A stretch of 64,000 nt of DNA from Pollutimonas sp036675275 (GCA_036675275.1 JAKFFG010000008.1:282266-346265); one strand, 5' to 3'. Counted from the first letter of the stretch, positions 1 through 8,974 are shown. A program made the numbers and translations. The notes: generated by a model not told the origin, from the letters alone.

Positions 1-147
1 CTTCGCGGCACGGGCGCGGCTTCGGCGCTGGTCAAAGCCCTGATCGCGGATGCCCGCGCTAAAGGTTATCGTGTCGTGCCGCTTTGCCCCTATGTGCGGG
101 CGCAGTCGCTGAAGTATCCCGAGTGGTCCGATGTCATCCAGCATTGA
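1..147 (+). CDS. GNAT-family N-acetyltransferase, C-terminal part (5' end outside window)
   Basis: The first 48 codons are the end of a small acetyltransferase of the YjdJ/Gcn5-related type. Visible are an acetyl-CoA-binding turn (RGTGAASALV), a helix, and the hallmark ending VVPLCPYVRA followed by YPEWSDVI, which is typical of this short (about 90-100 residue) family. The gene begins before base 1, so its start and length cannot be seen. Its last 17 bases overlap the start of the DoxX gene, which suggests translational coupling. The substrate is unknown; family members are uncharacterised acyl-CoA transferases in the cytoplasm. Confidence 0.8.
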   Translation, partial: LRGTGAASALVKALIADARAKGYRVVPLCPYVRAQSLKYPEWSDVIQH

Positions 148-553
148 GGTGGGAGGCACTCTTTCGATTGGCGTGCTGTTTCTTGCACATCTTGGGCTCT
201 GCGCAGCTTATATCCAGGGCGGGCTGGTCAAACTGACTGATTTCCCCGGTGCCGTCGCTGAGATGGCCCACCTCCGACTGAAACCGCCCGCCTTGTTCGC
301 CGTCCTGGTGATAGCGCTGGAACTGGTTGCTTCTGCCATGGTGGTAGCGGGCTTCCTGCGCTGGCTGGGTGCGCTGGCGCTGGGCGGATTCACGCTACTG
401 TCCACCCTGATCGCGCTACGGTTCTGGGAGCAGCCGGCGGGTGAGGCCAGGCGCGCAGATGCGAATTCCTTTTTCGAACACCTCGGTCTCATCGGGGGAT
501 TCCTGCTTGTCGCCTGGCTGGATCTCGCTCGGATTCCGTCCCTACATCTGTGA
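131..553 (+). CDS. DoxX-family membrane protein
   Basis: A 140-residue integral membrane protein with four predicted membrane segments (about residues 9-29, 54-76, 78-98 and 115-133). The arrangement fits the DoxX/DoxD family: a first helix ending in a GG-K turn (QGGLVKL) and a helix 2 rich in Glu/Leu/Val. DoxX-like proteins are often found with oxidoreductases, pirins and redox-stress genes; their biochemical role in bacteria is poorly defined. The ATG lies inside the preceding acetyltransferase gene (17-base overlap). About 51 bases separate it from the amidohydrolase, so it probably belongs to the rightward operon that continues to the WrbA-like gene. Confidence 0.75.
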   Translation: MSSSIEVGGTLSIGVLFLAHLGLCAAYIQGGLVKLTDFPGAVAEMAHLRLKPPALFAVLVIALELVASAMVVAGFLRWLGALALGGFTLLSTLIALRFWEQPAGEARRADANSFFEHLGLIGGFLLVAWLDLARIPSLHL

Positions 554-604
554 CGAAAGCAGCCTGAAGTTTCTAAAACCACCTCACCCGTCCAGGAGAA
601 CCGG

Positions 605-2455
605 ATGTCCCGGAAAGATCTGATCATCATCAACGCCAAGGTCACGACGCTCGACCGGGGCAACCCCTCGGCAGTAGCGGTCGCCATCCGCGACGGCAAA
701 TTCCTCGCCGTGGGGTCCGAGACCGAGGTCCGCGCCGCCGCGCCCAGGGCTGAGGTTATCGACGCGAAGGGCCGCCGCCTGATTCCCGGCCTGATAGACA
801 GCCACACCCATATCATCCGCGGTGGACTGAACTACAACATGGAGCTGCGCTGGGACGGCGTGCCCTCGCTTTCCGAGGCGATGACGATGCTGAAGCGCCA
901 GGTGGACCGCACTCCCGCCCCACAATGGGTGCGCGTGGTGGGCGGCTTCACCGAGCACCAGTTCGCGGAAAAGCGCTTGCCGACTCTGGACGAACTGAAC
1001 ACCGTCGCTCCCGATACGCCGGTCTTCATCATGCATCTTTATGACCGGGCGCTGCTGAACGCTGCCGCCTTGCGCGTCGTCGGCTACACAAAGGACACAC
1101 CGAACCCGCCCGGCGGCGAGATCGCGCGCGATGCGAATGGCAATCCCACAGGGCTGCTGCTGGCGCAACCCAACGCGACGATCCTTTATTCGACGCTGGC
1201 CAAAGGGCCGAAGCTCGACCCGGACTATCAAATCAACTCCTCGCGGCATTTCATGCGCGAGCTGAACTGCCTCGGTGTCACCTCGGTCATCGACGCGGGC
1301 GGCGGGTTCCAGAACTATCCCGACGACTACGCCATCATCGAGAAGCTGCATGCGGATGGCCAGATGACGGTGCGGATCAGCTACAACCTCTTCACCCAGA
1401 AGCCGAAAGAAGAACTTTCCGATTTTGCCTCATGGGCCAAGCAGATCAGCCCCGGCCAGGGCGACGACACTTATCGCCACAATGGCGCGGGCGAGATGCT
1501 GGTCTATTCGGCCGCCGATTTTGAAGATTTCCGCGTTGAACGCCCCGAGATGCCGCCGAACATGGAGGCCGATCTGGAGCCGGTGATCCGCCTGCTGGCC
1601 GAGAACCGCTGGCCGTGGCGGCTGCATGCCACCTACGACGAGACGATCTCCCGCGCGCTCGACGTCTTCGAGAAGGTGAACCGGGACGTACCGCTGCAAG
1701 GCATCAATTGGTTCTTCGACCATGCCGAGACGATCAGCGACCGTTCGATCGACCGGATCGCCGCGCTAGGCGGCGGCATCGCGGTGCAGCACCGGATGAT
1801 GTATCAGGGCGAGTATTTCATTGAGCGCTACGGCGCGAAAGCCGCCGAGACCACCCCGCCGATCAGGAAGATGCTGGAGGCGGGCCTGCCCGTTGGAGCC
1901 GGCACCGATGCTACGCGGGTGGCGAGCTACAACCCATGGGTGTCGCTGTCGTGGCTGGTGACATCGCAGACGCTGGGCGGTACACGGCTTTACCCGGCCG
2001 CCAACCGGCTCGACCGCGAAACCGCGCTCAGGCTTTGGACCGAAGCAAATACCTGGTTTTCCAATGAACAGGGCAAGAAGGGCCAAATCAAGGCCGGGCA
2101 ACTGGCCGATTTGGCACTACTGTCGGACGATTATTTCTCGGTGTCCGAGGACGACATCGTGCACCTGCGCTCGGTCCTGACGGTGTTGGGCGGCAAGGTT
2201 GTGCATGGCGAGGGGGATTACGGTCCGCTCGCCCCTGCGCTGCCCGTGCCGATGCCAGATTGGTCGCCCGTCGCCACCTTCGGCGGCTATTACAAAACGC
2301 CCGAGGCGCAGGCCAAACTGGCGCTGCATTGTGGCTGCACCAAAGCTTGCGCCGTGCATGGGCACAATCATGTTGCAGCGCTCGGCACGCAAGTGCCCGT
2401 TGCCAACGCCCGGACATTCTGGGGTGCGTTCGGCTGCGGATGCTGGGCGGTGTAG
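605..2455 (+). CDS. YtcJ-type amidohydrolase with cysteine/histidine-rich tail
   Basis: A 616-residue metal-dependent hydrolase of the amidohydrolase_3 (YtcJ/imidazolonepropionase-like) group. The N-terminal strand unit (DLIIINAKVTTLD) and the first metal motif GLIDSHTHI (His67, His69) are present. FFDHAET and the GAGTDATR motif supply the later metal and catalytic residues of the TIM barrel. An AGGAG ribosome site at 594-598 fixes the start. The protein probably hydrolyses an amide or carbamate; the substrate cannot be named. Its final 45 residues are unusual: CGCTKAC, then HGHNH, then CGCW, a cluster of Cys and His outside the conserved barrel. The gene sits between DoxX and an MFS exporter, all on one strand. 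Confidence 0.85.
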   Translation: MSRKDLIIINAKVTTLDRGNPSAVAVAIRDGKFLAVGSETEVRAAAPRAEVIDAKGRRLIPGLIDSHTHIIRGGLNYNMELRWDGVPSLSEAMTMLKRQVDRTPAPQWVRVVGGFTEHQFAEKRLPTLDELNTVAPDTPVFIMHLYDRALLNAAALRVVGYTKDTPNPPGGEIARDANGNPTGLLLAQPNATILYSTLAKGPKLDPDYQINSSRHFMRELNCLGVTSVIDAGGGFQNYPDDYAIIEKLHADGQMTVRISYNLFTQKPKEELSDFASWAKQISPGQGDDTYRHNGAGEMLVYSAADFEDFRVERPEMPPNMEADLEPVIRLLAENRWPWRLHATYDETISRALDVFEKVNRDVPLQGINWFFDHAETISDRSIDRIAALGGGIAVQHRMMYQGEYFIERYGAKAAETTPPIRKMLEAGLPVGAGTDATRVASYNPWVSLSWLVTSQTLGGTRLYPAANRLDRETALRLWTEANTWFSNEQGKKGQIKAGQLADLALLSDDYFSVSEDDIVHLRSVLTVLGGKVVHGEGDYGPLAPALPVPMPDWSPVATFGGYYKTPEAQAKLALHCGCTKACAVHGHNHVAALGTQVPVANARTFWGAFGCGCWAV

Positions 2456-2516
2456 AGCGTCTGTCCATGTTTTCAAGATACCGACCGAATCTATTTCCCG
2501 CTGAAAAGGAGCCGAA

Positions 2517-4103
2517 ATGACCGCCACTGACATACCCGCCTCGGCGAAGGGCCCGCTGAGCTTCCCGGTCTTTCGAGCGCTGTGGATTGCCACGATCATT
2601 TCCAACGTCGGCACCTGGATGCATGATGTAGGTGCCGCATGGCTGATGACCTCGCTGTCGCCCAGCCCACTGCTGGTGGCTTTGGTGCAGGCCGCCACGA
2701 CCCTGCCGATGTTCTTGCTGGCCCTGCCGGCCGGGGCGTTGGCCGACATCGTCGATCGGCGGAAGATGCTGCTGGCCGCACAGGTCCTCGGCCTTGCTGG
2801 CGCAGCCCTTCTGGCCTTCCTGACCTTTCAAGGGCTGACCACCCCGTGGGTGCTGCTCGCCGCCACCTTTGTTCTCGGCGTGGCGGCGGCGCTCAGCGCG
2901 CCGGTGTTTCAGGCCATCGTCCCAGAACTGGTCGACAAGGCCGCCTTACCCGATGCGGTGGCGCTCAACAGTCTTGGCGTCAACATCTCGCGCGCCATAG
3001 GCCCGGCGCTTGGCGGAGTGATCGTGGCGATGGCTGGCGTTCCGGCAGTCTTCGCGCTGAATGCCGTGTCGGTTTCGGCGGTACTGATCGTGCTCGTCAC
3101 ATGGAAACGCCCCACGACCGTACGCAGCTTACCGCCCGAACATTTCTTCGGCGCGCTTCGGGCCGGTTATCGCTATGCAAAACATTCGCCGGCGTTGCGG
3201 CTGGTTCTGATCCGCACCCTGGGCTTCTTCCTGTTCAGCAGCGCACTTTGGGCGATGCTGCCGCTGGTGGGCCGCCGCGAACTGGGGCTGGATGCGGCGG
3301 GCTACGGCGGGCTTCTCGCCTGCATGGGCGCCGGTGCCGTTGTCGGTGCATTATTGCTGAAACAACTGCGCAAGAAGATAGCGTCCAACACGATCTCGAT
3401 CTGGGCCACACTGCTGTTCGCGGCTGCAACCCTCGCACTGGCGCTGGCGCCCAATGCCTGGCTGGCCGGGGCCGTGATGTTTGTTGCCGGCCTCGCCTGG
3501 ATCGGCATGCTGACCTCGCTCAACGTCGCAGCGCAGATGGCCTCGCCCGGCTGGGTCAAGGCACGGGCGCTCGCAGTCTATCTGCTGGTGTTTCAAGGAG
3601 CCATGACGGGCGGTAGCATCCTGTGGGGTACCCTTGCCAGCAGCGTGGGCGTCACCGGCGCCCTGACCATCGCAGCCATCGGCCAGACGCTGGCGATCGT
3701 GCTGGCCCTGCGCTGGCGGCTACCGAAGGATTCCACTACCGATCTGGCGCCCTCGAACCATTGGGCCGAACCTGTCGTCGCGCTCCCGCTTGCCAATGAC
3801 CGCGGCCCCGTCCTCATCGAGATCGAATACCGGGTCGCCCCGGAACAACAGGCCGCGTTCACCGCCGCCCTGCGCAATTTTCGCATGACGCGCTATCGCG
3901 ACGGCGCGATTCGTTGGGATGTGTGGGAGGACGTCGCAGAGCCCGGCCGTGTGGTCGAGGAATTCGTCGTCGAAAGCTGGGTCGAGCATCAGCGCCAGCA
4001 TGCGAGGGTGACCCATAGCGATGCCCTGGATCAGGAACTGTTGAATGCGTTTCACATCGGCGATCGGCCGCCGGTCGTTCGCCACCTGTTGCGACCACTT
4101 TGA
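2517..4103 (+). CDS. MFS exporter (EntS/MFS_3 type) with C-terminal soluble domain
   Basis: A 528-residue major facilitator of the MFS_3 (transmembrane secretion effector, EntS-like) family. Residues about 15-405 contain 12 hydrophobic segments, with the family's opening FPVFRALWIATIISNVGTW and the DIVDRRKML loop between helices 2 and 3. After helix 12 a soluble extension of about 110 residues (VLIEIEYRVAPEQQAAF onward) resembles an antibiotic-biosynthesis-monooxygenase-like (ABM/dimeric alpha-beta barrel) fold, seen in part of this family. AAGGAG at 2506-2511 supports the start. The likely role is efflux of a small organic compound; the substrate is unknown. It is part of the rightward cluster with amidohydrolase, pirin and WrbA-like genes (gaps of 61 and 63 bases). 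Confidence 0.85.
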   Translation: MTATDIPASAKGPLSFPVFRALWIATIISNVGTWMHDVGAAWLMTSLSPSPLLVALVQAATTLPMFLLALPAGALADIVDRRKMLLAAQVLGLAGAALLAFLTFQGLTTPWVLLAATFVLGVAAALSAPVFQAIVPELVDKAALPDAVALNSLGVNISRAIGPALGGVIVAMAGVPAVFALNAVSVSAVLIVLVTWKRPTTVRSLPPEHFFGALRAGYRYAKHSPALRLVLIRTLGFFLFSSALWAMLPLVGRRELGLDAAGYGGLLACMGAGAVVGALLLKQLRKKIASNTISIWATLLFAAATLALALAPNAWLAGAVMFVAGLAWIGMLTSLNVAAQMASPGWVKARALAVYLLVFQGAMTGGSILWGTLASSVGVTGALTIAAIGQTLAIVLALRWRLPKDSTTDLAPSNHWAEPVVALPLANDRGPVLIEIEYRVAPEQQAAFTAALRNFRMTRYRDGAIRWDVWEDVAEPGRVVEEFVVESWVEHQRQHARVTHSDALDQELLNAFHIGDRPPVVRHLLRPL

Positions 4104-4166
4104 CACTGATTCTGAACACTGAGGTCGCGCGGATGGTCCGGGCGACAAACAAACGGGAGACACGAC

Positions 4167-5051
4167 ATGATTGAAATGGTCATTGAGCAGCGGCGTCGCA
4201 GCCTCGGCGGCGGCTTTGAAGTTGGCCGCGTATTGCCGTTCGCAAAGCAGCGCATGGTGGGGCCCTTCATATTCTTCGACCACATGGGGCCGCTCGATCT
4301 CGCGCCAGGCCTTGATCGGAGCATGGATATTCGTCCCCATCCGCACATCGGTCTAGCAACGGTAACCTACCTGTATGCCGGCGAGGTGATGCATCGCGAC
4401 AGCCTCGGCTACGAGCAGGCGATCCGGCCACAGGAAGTGAACTGGATGACCGCGGGCCGCGGCATCACGCATAGCGAGCGGTTCGAGCGCGCACGGGTGC
4501 AGGGCGATCACCTGCACGGCATCCAGGCCTGGGTCGCGCTGCCGACCGAGCTGGAGGAAATCGCCCCGTCCTTCTCCCATCATTCCGGAATCGATTTACC
4601 GCAATGGAGCGACTCTGGCGTGAACGGACAGCTCATCGCCGGCAGCGCCTATGGCCTGACCGCCGGCACCGTAACGCATTCGCCGCTGTTCTATGCGCAT
4701 CTTGACATGATGCCGGGCGCAACCGCCGAGATACCAAGCGGACACAAGGAGCGCGCGATCTACATTGCGACCGGTGCGGTTGAGTTGGATGGTACGCGCT
4801 ACGAGGCGGGCAGGATGCTGGTGCTAGGCGCGACTGCCTCGCGCGTGCGAGCCCTGGAACACGCTGCAGTGATGGTTCTTGGCGGCGAACCCGTCGGCGA
4901 GCGGTTCATCTACTGGAACTTCGTGTCGTCTTCGAAGGACCGGCTTGCCCAGGCGGCGTCCGACTGGAAGGCGGGAAGGATGAAACTGCCGGACGCCGAC
5001 GATGAGGAATTCACCCCGCTGCCGGAAGACGGCGGCGAACACTCCAGCTAA
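4167..5051 (+). CDS. Pirin-family protein
   Basis: A 294-residue bicupin of the pirin family. The metal site is intact: PHPHIG gives His58 and His60, and ITHSE gives His102 and Glu104, the four residues that bind iron in characterised pirins. The N-terminal cupin also shows the signature FIFFDHMGPLDLAPG. Bacterial pirins such as YhhW have quercetinase activity or act as redox-linked regulators; which applies here cannot be told. It is preceded by the exporter (63 bases) and followed after 21 bases by the quinone reductase, so the three genes are probably co-transcribed as a quinone/phenolic stress response unit (inference). Confidence 0.9.
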   Translation: MIEMVIEQRRRSLGGGFEVGRVLPFAKQRMVGPFIFFDHMGPLDLAPGLDRSMDIRPHPHIGLATVTYLYAGEVMHRDSLGYEQAIRPQEVNWMTAGRGITHSERFERARVQGDHLHGIQAWVALPTELEEIAPSFSHHSGIDLPQWSDSGVNGQLIAGSAYGLTAGTVTHSPLFYAHLDMMPGATAEIPSGHKERAIYIATGAVELDGTRYEAGRMLVLGATASRVRALEHAAVMVLGGEPVGERFIYWNFVSSSKDRLAQAASDWKAGRMKLPDADDEEFTPLPEDGGEHSS

Positions 5052-5072
5052 TCACTCAAGAAGGAAAACATC

Positions 5073-5666
5073 ATGGCAGTCAAACTTGCGATCATTTTTT
5101 ACTCTACCTATGGCACCAACCATGAAATGGCATCGATCGCTGCCGAAGCTGCAAAAGCAACGAACGCCGAGGTGCGACTTTTGAAAGTCGCCGAGACGGC
5201 TCCAGAGGAGGTCGTTTCCGGGCAAGAGGCCTGGAAAGCACAGGCGGACAAGGTCGCTAACATCCCAACCGCAACGGTAGAAGACATGGAATGGGCTAAC
5301 GCCTACCTGTTCTTGGCTCCGACACGTTTTGGTGTTATGGCAAGCCAGATGCGCGCTTTTATCGACAGACTCGGAGGCGTTTGGATTAAGGGTGGCCTTG
5401 CCAACAAGGCAGTATCCGCGATGTCATCTGCCCAAAACCGACATGGCGGACAGGAAGCAACAATCCTTTCCTGCTATACGACGATGTTTCATTGGGGGGC
5501 AATTGTGGTGGCCCCCGGTTTTACCGATCAGTCGATTTTCAAGGTGGGCGGTAACCCCTATGGCTACAGCCACACACAAGGCGACGAATTCACCGAAGAT
5601 GTGAAGGCCGCGATCAGTCATCAAACCCGCCGCTTAATTGATGTTGCTGAAAAAATCAGCAGATGA
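5073..5666 (+). CDS. wrbA: Type IV NAD(P)H:quinone oxidoreductase (WrbA-like)
   Basis: A 197-residue flavodoxin-fold protein of the WrbA type. The FMN phosphate loop is YSTYGTNHEMA (WrbA usually has YSxYGH), the second FMN loop is APTRFGVMASQMRAF, and SAQNRHGGQEAT matches the SxxQHGGQE signature. WrbA reduces quinones by two electrons using NAD(P)H, avoiding semiquinone radicals. AAGGAAAA at about 5060 precedes the ATG, 21 bases after the pirin gene. The gene has visibly lower G+C and different codon choice from the genes before it, suggesting separate acquisition. Confidence 0.9.
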   Translation: MAVKLAIIFYSTYGTNHEMASIAAEAAKATNAEVRLLKVAETAPEEVVSGQEAWKAQADKVANIPTATVEDMEWANAYLFLAPTRFGVMASQMRAFIDRLGGVWIKGGLANKAVSAMSSAQNRHGGQEATILSCYTTMFHWGAIVVAPGFTDQSIFKVGGNPYGYSHTQGDEFTEDVKAAISHQTRRLIDVAEKISR

Positions 5667-5984
5667 GCAATCTTGGCGCAAGCTCCGCCGTCATCTTACT
5701 CATATCGGTGTGGACGCAGTCGGGGGTTGATGCATTGGACCTTCCGGCGATGCGTTTCGAGATTCGCGTCACCGCAATCATTCATTGAACACCTACACGG
5801 CGGGGCCGAACTGGTCGCGGCGGTGGGCATGGCTGGTATCGCCATGGCGCCCTCAATACGGTCATCAAGAACGAGCAACATAACCGCATTGATATTGCAA
5901 GGCTTGGTCAACACCCGGGGCGAAAGTGTGGCAAGTTCACGGCGCTTGGTTTCGTTGCAACGAAATGCAGAAGAAGTGACGTCT
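5667..5984. other. Gene-free spacer with two inverted repeats
   Basis: About 320 bases between the convergent WrbA-like and glycosyltransferase genes. Open frames exist on both strands but show no recognisable protein and no convincing ribosome site. Two inverted repeats lie at the right end: the 16-base palindrome TTTCGTTGCAACGAAA (5950-5965), and GAAGTGA/TCACTTC around a 5-base loop (5973-5991), which overlaps the glycosyltransferase stop codon. Neither is followed by a T-run, so they are not clear intrinsic terminators. Confidence 0.5.
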
Positions 5985-7196
5985 TCACTTCACAAGCAGA
6001 CTCTCGATCACCTCCACACCGGTGGCAAGTCCGTCCTCGCCTGACATCTTTTTACCCAGCTCGGCCGCCCGTGCGACGACAGATTTTCTTTCCACAAAGC
6101 TGATCGCTGCGGCAAGAGTCTTCGGGTCCGGATGCGTGGGAGAAATTGGCGCCGGCGCTACACCCAGCCGCTGAAGACGGCTTGCCCAAAAATACTGGTC
6201 GCCCACAAACGGCATGACGATGGATGGCCTACCGGCCCGTAGCGCCGAATGGCTTGTTCCTGATCCACCGTGGTGAATCACCGCAGCCATACGGGGGAAA
6301 AGCCAATCGTGAGGGGTGTGGTCGATGCAAAGGATGTTATCGGGCAGCTTCAGATTGTTCATACCATTCCAGCCGCCGGAGAACACCGCCCGCCGCCCGT
6401 CCAGCGCAGCGATTACTGAGTCAACAATCTTGGTCATATTGAATCCGGTCATGCTGCCAAACCCCATGTAGATGGGAGCCGTGCCGGCCGCAAGGAAACG
6501 GACGAGATCAGGTGAAGTAGTATGGCGGTCGCGCGCGGGAAGCGCCCACTGACCGCACAGATAGGCGTTAGCGGGCCAGTCCGCGGGACGCGGCAGGATC
6601 GTCGGCGAGATGCCGTAAAGCATGGGGTGATCCTTCCACAGCGTTTTCCGAGGCGGCAGGCCCAGCACCTCGGTCCTGGCTCGATTCAACGCCTTCTTGA
6701 AAGCAAGCCAGAACAACTGGTTGGTGAGGGTGAGGCTGGGCCGATTGAACCAACCAGGAACCCGTGAGGGAGGCAAGAACGGAGAAGCAAATTCCCGCGA
6801 AGGCGTCAGCGGAATCATCCCCGTCCCAATGGCCGGAACGTTCAGGCGTTCGGCGATCGAGAGCCCAACAAAGCCGGCCAGCCCCGACGTTACGACTGCT
6901 TCGCAACCCTCTGCAACGGCCAGGGTTTGTTTCATCCACGCCGCGCTATTTGTATTCGTCAGTTTCACAAGCGATTTTGCCGTGCTTGGTGGTCCGGCTT
7001 GCCCCCAATCAGTAAATAGTTCCCGGACATCACCCGAAAGCGGCGAGGCAGGGATCCCAAGCTCGTGCGCCCATCCAAGGGTGCGGGCTTCTCCGAGCAG
7101 ATGAACCTCGTGCCCCGCCGCGCGCAGGGCATGGCTCAGGGCGATCAGCGGCCGTGTATCGCCCTCCGTACCGTATGTCAGCACCACGAGCTTCAT
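5985..7196 (-). CDS. UGT/MGT-type glycosyltransferase (GT1 family)
   Basis: A 403-residue glycosyltransferase of family GT1 (macrolide/sterol glucosyltransferase type). The N-terminal Rossmann half starts LTYGTEGDTRPLIALSHAL. The nucleotide-sugar-binding C-terminal half carries HHGGSGTSHSALRAG and then PFVGDQYFWASRL, the standard donor-binding signature. The enzyme would transfer a sugar from a UDP- or dTDP-sugar to a lipid or small hydrophobic acceptor in the cytoplasm. The ATG at 7196 was chosen because the protein family begins there and GGAAAAG precedes it; an in-frame extension to 7340 lacks similarity. It is monocistronic and convergent with the WrbA-like gene. Confidence 0.85.
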   Translation of the reverse strand: MKLVVLTYGTEGDTRPLIALSHALRAAGHEVHLLGEARTLGWAHELGIPASPLSGDVRELFTDWGQAGPPSTAKSLVKLTNTNSAAWMKQTLAVAEGCEAVVTSGLAGFVGLSIAERLNVPAIGTGMIPLTPSREFASPFLPPSRVPGWFNRPSLTLTNQLFWLAFKKALNRARTEVLGLPPRKTLWKDHPMLYGISPTILPRPADWPANAYLCGQWALPARDRHTTSPDLVRFLAAGTAPIYMGFGSMTGFNMTKIVDSVIAALDGRRAVFSGGWNGMNNLKLPDNILCIDHTPHDWLFPRMAAVIHHGGSGTSHSALRAGRPSIVMPFVGDQYFWASRLQRLGVAPAPISPTHPDPKTLAAAISFVERKSVVARAAELGKKMSGEDGLATGVEVIESLLVK

Positions 7197-7472
7197 GAGC
7201 TTTTCCAGTCTGAAGTAAACGCCGTATAGTTTGGTTGCAGTGCGACGGCGTGGCGTCGATCCGTGCACGCAGTTCCAGCGGGTCATTGAAGGCCATGTAG
7301 AGGTTCTAAGCGCGTCGCTGTAATGAGTAAGGGTTCCCACCGAACAAATGACACATTAATCCCATATCTTACGACCACAACCACGGAATGAGCCTGGGTT
7401 CGCCACGCGCAAAGCTGGGTTGAAGACATTCAGTTTGCCAAGTTGACTGTTCAAAAGCTAGGAGTATCCGAC

Positions 7473-7754
7473 TTGAAGACTTATCCGATTTCCGATTCTC
7501 TTGTAGACGGCAAGCCGGGCACTCACTGGGTATTGGCAGCGGTTGCCAATGGTGTGGTGGTGGCATTGCGTTACATAGAAGACGTAAGCCCGCTCTCACC
7601 CGATCACATTGACGGTGCCAACGCGCTCTTTTTCATTCAACAATGGTTGGACAGTTCCGGAGCTCACTCCGGTGATGCACGAAAATTGAAGGCGCTGGGT
7701 CAACTTTCCATTGGCCAGTGCAGCGGGCGCGAGTTTGTCGAGGCATGTCGATAG
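7473..7754 (+). CDS. Small hypothetical protein
   Basis: An open frame of about 93 residues, not recognised. It is acidic to neutral and soluble, with no membrane segment or signal peptide. The start is uncertain. A TTG at 7473 has a good GGAG 8 bases upstream; another TTG at 7443 would add 10 residues but has no ribosome site. It ends inside the upstream region of the Nudix gene, so the two may be co-expressed. Plausible codon use argues for a real gene, but no function can be assigned. Confidence 0.4.
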   Translation: MKTYPISDSLVDGKPGTHWVLAAVANGVVVALRYIEDVSPLSPDHIDGANALFFIQQWLDSSGAHSGDARKLKALGQLSIGQCSGREFVEACR

Positions 7755-7821
7755 TTCGAAGGATGTGGCATCATGGGCCACGACGGGCAAGATAGCTTTA
7801 GCGTCCACCTCAGAGGCCGTT

Positions 7822-8289
7822 ATGTCATCGATAAGCGAACACAGTCCGAATAGCGAACCGGCCTCGCGTCCGGTTGCGGCGGTCATCGCCGCGGTTTTTC
7901 GAGAAGGCAGAGTGCTTCTGGTGCGGCGAGCCAACCCGCCCGATGCCGGACGCTGGGCTTTTCCGGGCGGGAAGATCGACGGGGGAGAAACAATAGAAAA
8001 CGCGGCGGTTCGCGAACTCCTGGAGGAAACTGGGGTCGTCGCGGAACCGCATCGGGTCTTCACCGCAGTCGACGTCTTTGACCGCGACGAGAGCGGCGGT
8101 CTTCGCCGGCATTTTGTTCTGATTGCGGTGCTCTGCAAATGGCAATCGGGAGAACCAATCGCCGACGACGACGCGCTTGAAGCGAGATGGTTCAAGCTCG
8201 ATGAACTCGATGATGCAAACCTCGCGTTAAGTCTTAATGTAGCGGAAGTCGCGCGACAAGCAGCCAATATCTTCGAGACCGGCAAGTAG
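7822..8289 (+). CDS. Nudix hydrolase (MutT-like / ADP-ribose pyrophosphatase type)
   Basis: A 155-residue protein with a complete Nudix box, G-x5-E-x7-REL-x-EE-x-G, read as GGETIENAAVRELLEETG at about residues 55-72. It follows the strand VAAVIAAVFREGRVLLVRR and the RWAFPGGKID loop. Nudix enzymes hydrolyse nucleoside diphosphates linked to another moiety; this one looks closest to NUDIX domains annotated as ADP-ribose pyrophosphatase/MutT, but substrate cannot be read from sequence. The ATG at 7822 begins about 19 residues before the fold; an extended frame from 7711 overlaps the small hypothetical gene and is less likely. Confidence 0.85.
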   Translation: MSSISEHSPNSEPASRPVAAVIAAVFREGRVLLVRRANPPDAGRWAFPGGKIDGGETIENAAVRELLEETGVVAEPHRVFTAVDVFDRDESGGLRRHFVLIAVLCKWQSGEPIADDDALEARWFKLDELDDANLALSLNVAEVARQAANIFETGK

Positions 8290-8359
8290 ACACAGGGCTT
8301 GATGAAAATGCCGCCCAAGCCTGTGGCCGTTGAGGGCGCCCAGCATTATGGTTCGATCA

Positions 8360-8974
8360 TTATTGCTTCGTCTTTGTTGTGCGGCAGGTGGAGGGGTCGA
8401 GCAGTGCAAGCGCCGGGCGAACCGCGCCGTCAAGCAGCGCCCGCTCGGGTCTTGTTCTGGCAAGGACGCGCAAGCCGATATGAACGCTCAGCAGAAGCCG
8501 CCCCAGGTCTGTGGCCGACTGGCATGTCGTGATCGTTCCATCGCGCTGGCCGGCGCGCGCGCACCGGCGAAAGAATGCTTCGATCCGGCTAAGAACGCCT
8601 GCCACGATTTCCTTGAATTCGGGGTCATGGGGCGCGACTTCCAGCGCGGAATTCACGAGCATGCACCCCTTGTGTTGCGGATCATCCAGTGACCGCTGGA
8701 TGATCTCTGAAAAAAAGGCATCGATGGCCTGGCGCGGGGGCAGCGTGCCTTCCAGCCGGCGCACGCGATCCGCAAAACTGGCGTCAATATAGTGCTCGAG
8801 CGCCCGGCGATACAAGGCCCGTTTGTCGCCGAACGTATTGTAAAGGCTGGCGCCGGTCAATCCCATCTTGTCCGCAAGCTCTCTTACCGAGGTCGCTTCG
8901 TAGCCGCGCTCCCAAAAGCATAGTGTCGCGGCATCCAGAACTGCGGCTTCGTCGAATTCTCGTGGTCGGCCCAT
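8360..8974 (-). CDS. TetR-family transcriptional regulator
   Basis: A 204-residue TetR repressor. The DNA-binding helix-turn-helix lies in residues about 8-55, with the motif ATSVRELADKMGLTGASLYNTFGDKRALY; the rest is the helical ligand-binding domain. The opening GRPREFDEAAVLDAA is typical. It is divergent from the glutathione transferase at 9159, with 184 bases between, so it probably controls the GST / dehalogenase / YghU group and itself. A candidate half-site pair GTTGT...ACAAC lies at 9001-9019, but the arms are short. The ATG at 8974 fits the family; an ATG at 8989 would add five residues. Confidence 0.85.
   Translation of the reverse strand: MGRPREFDEAAVLDAATLCFWERGYEATSVRELADKMGLTGASLYNTFGDKRALYRRALEHYIDASFADRVRRLEGTLPPRQAIDAFFSEIIQRSLDDPQHKGCMLVNSALEVAPHDPEFKEIVAGVLSRIEAFFRRCARAGQRDGTITTCQSATDLGRLLLSVHIGLRVLARTRPERALLDGAVRPALALLDPSTCRTTKTKQ

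Noticed and set aside
584..1351. Long minus-strand open frame of 255 codons opposite the amidohydrolase
   Set aside because: Shadow of a high-G+C gene: the plus-strand frame has intact catalytic motifs and a ribosome site, and the minus frame has no recognisable protein.
2088..2831. Minus-strand open frame of 247 codons across the amidohydrolase/MFS boundary
   Set aside because: It overlaps two well-supported genes and its composition (many Arg, Gly, His) is that of a shadow frame.
5673..6044. 123-codon open frame after the WrbA-like gene
   Set aside because: No ribosome site, no recognisable sequence, and it runs into the 3' end of the glycosyltransferase on the other strand.
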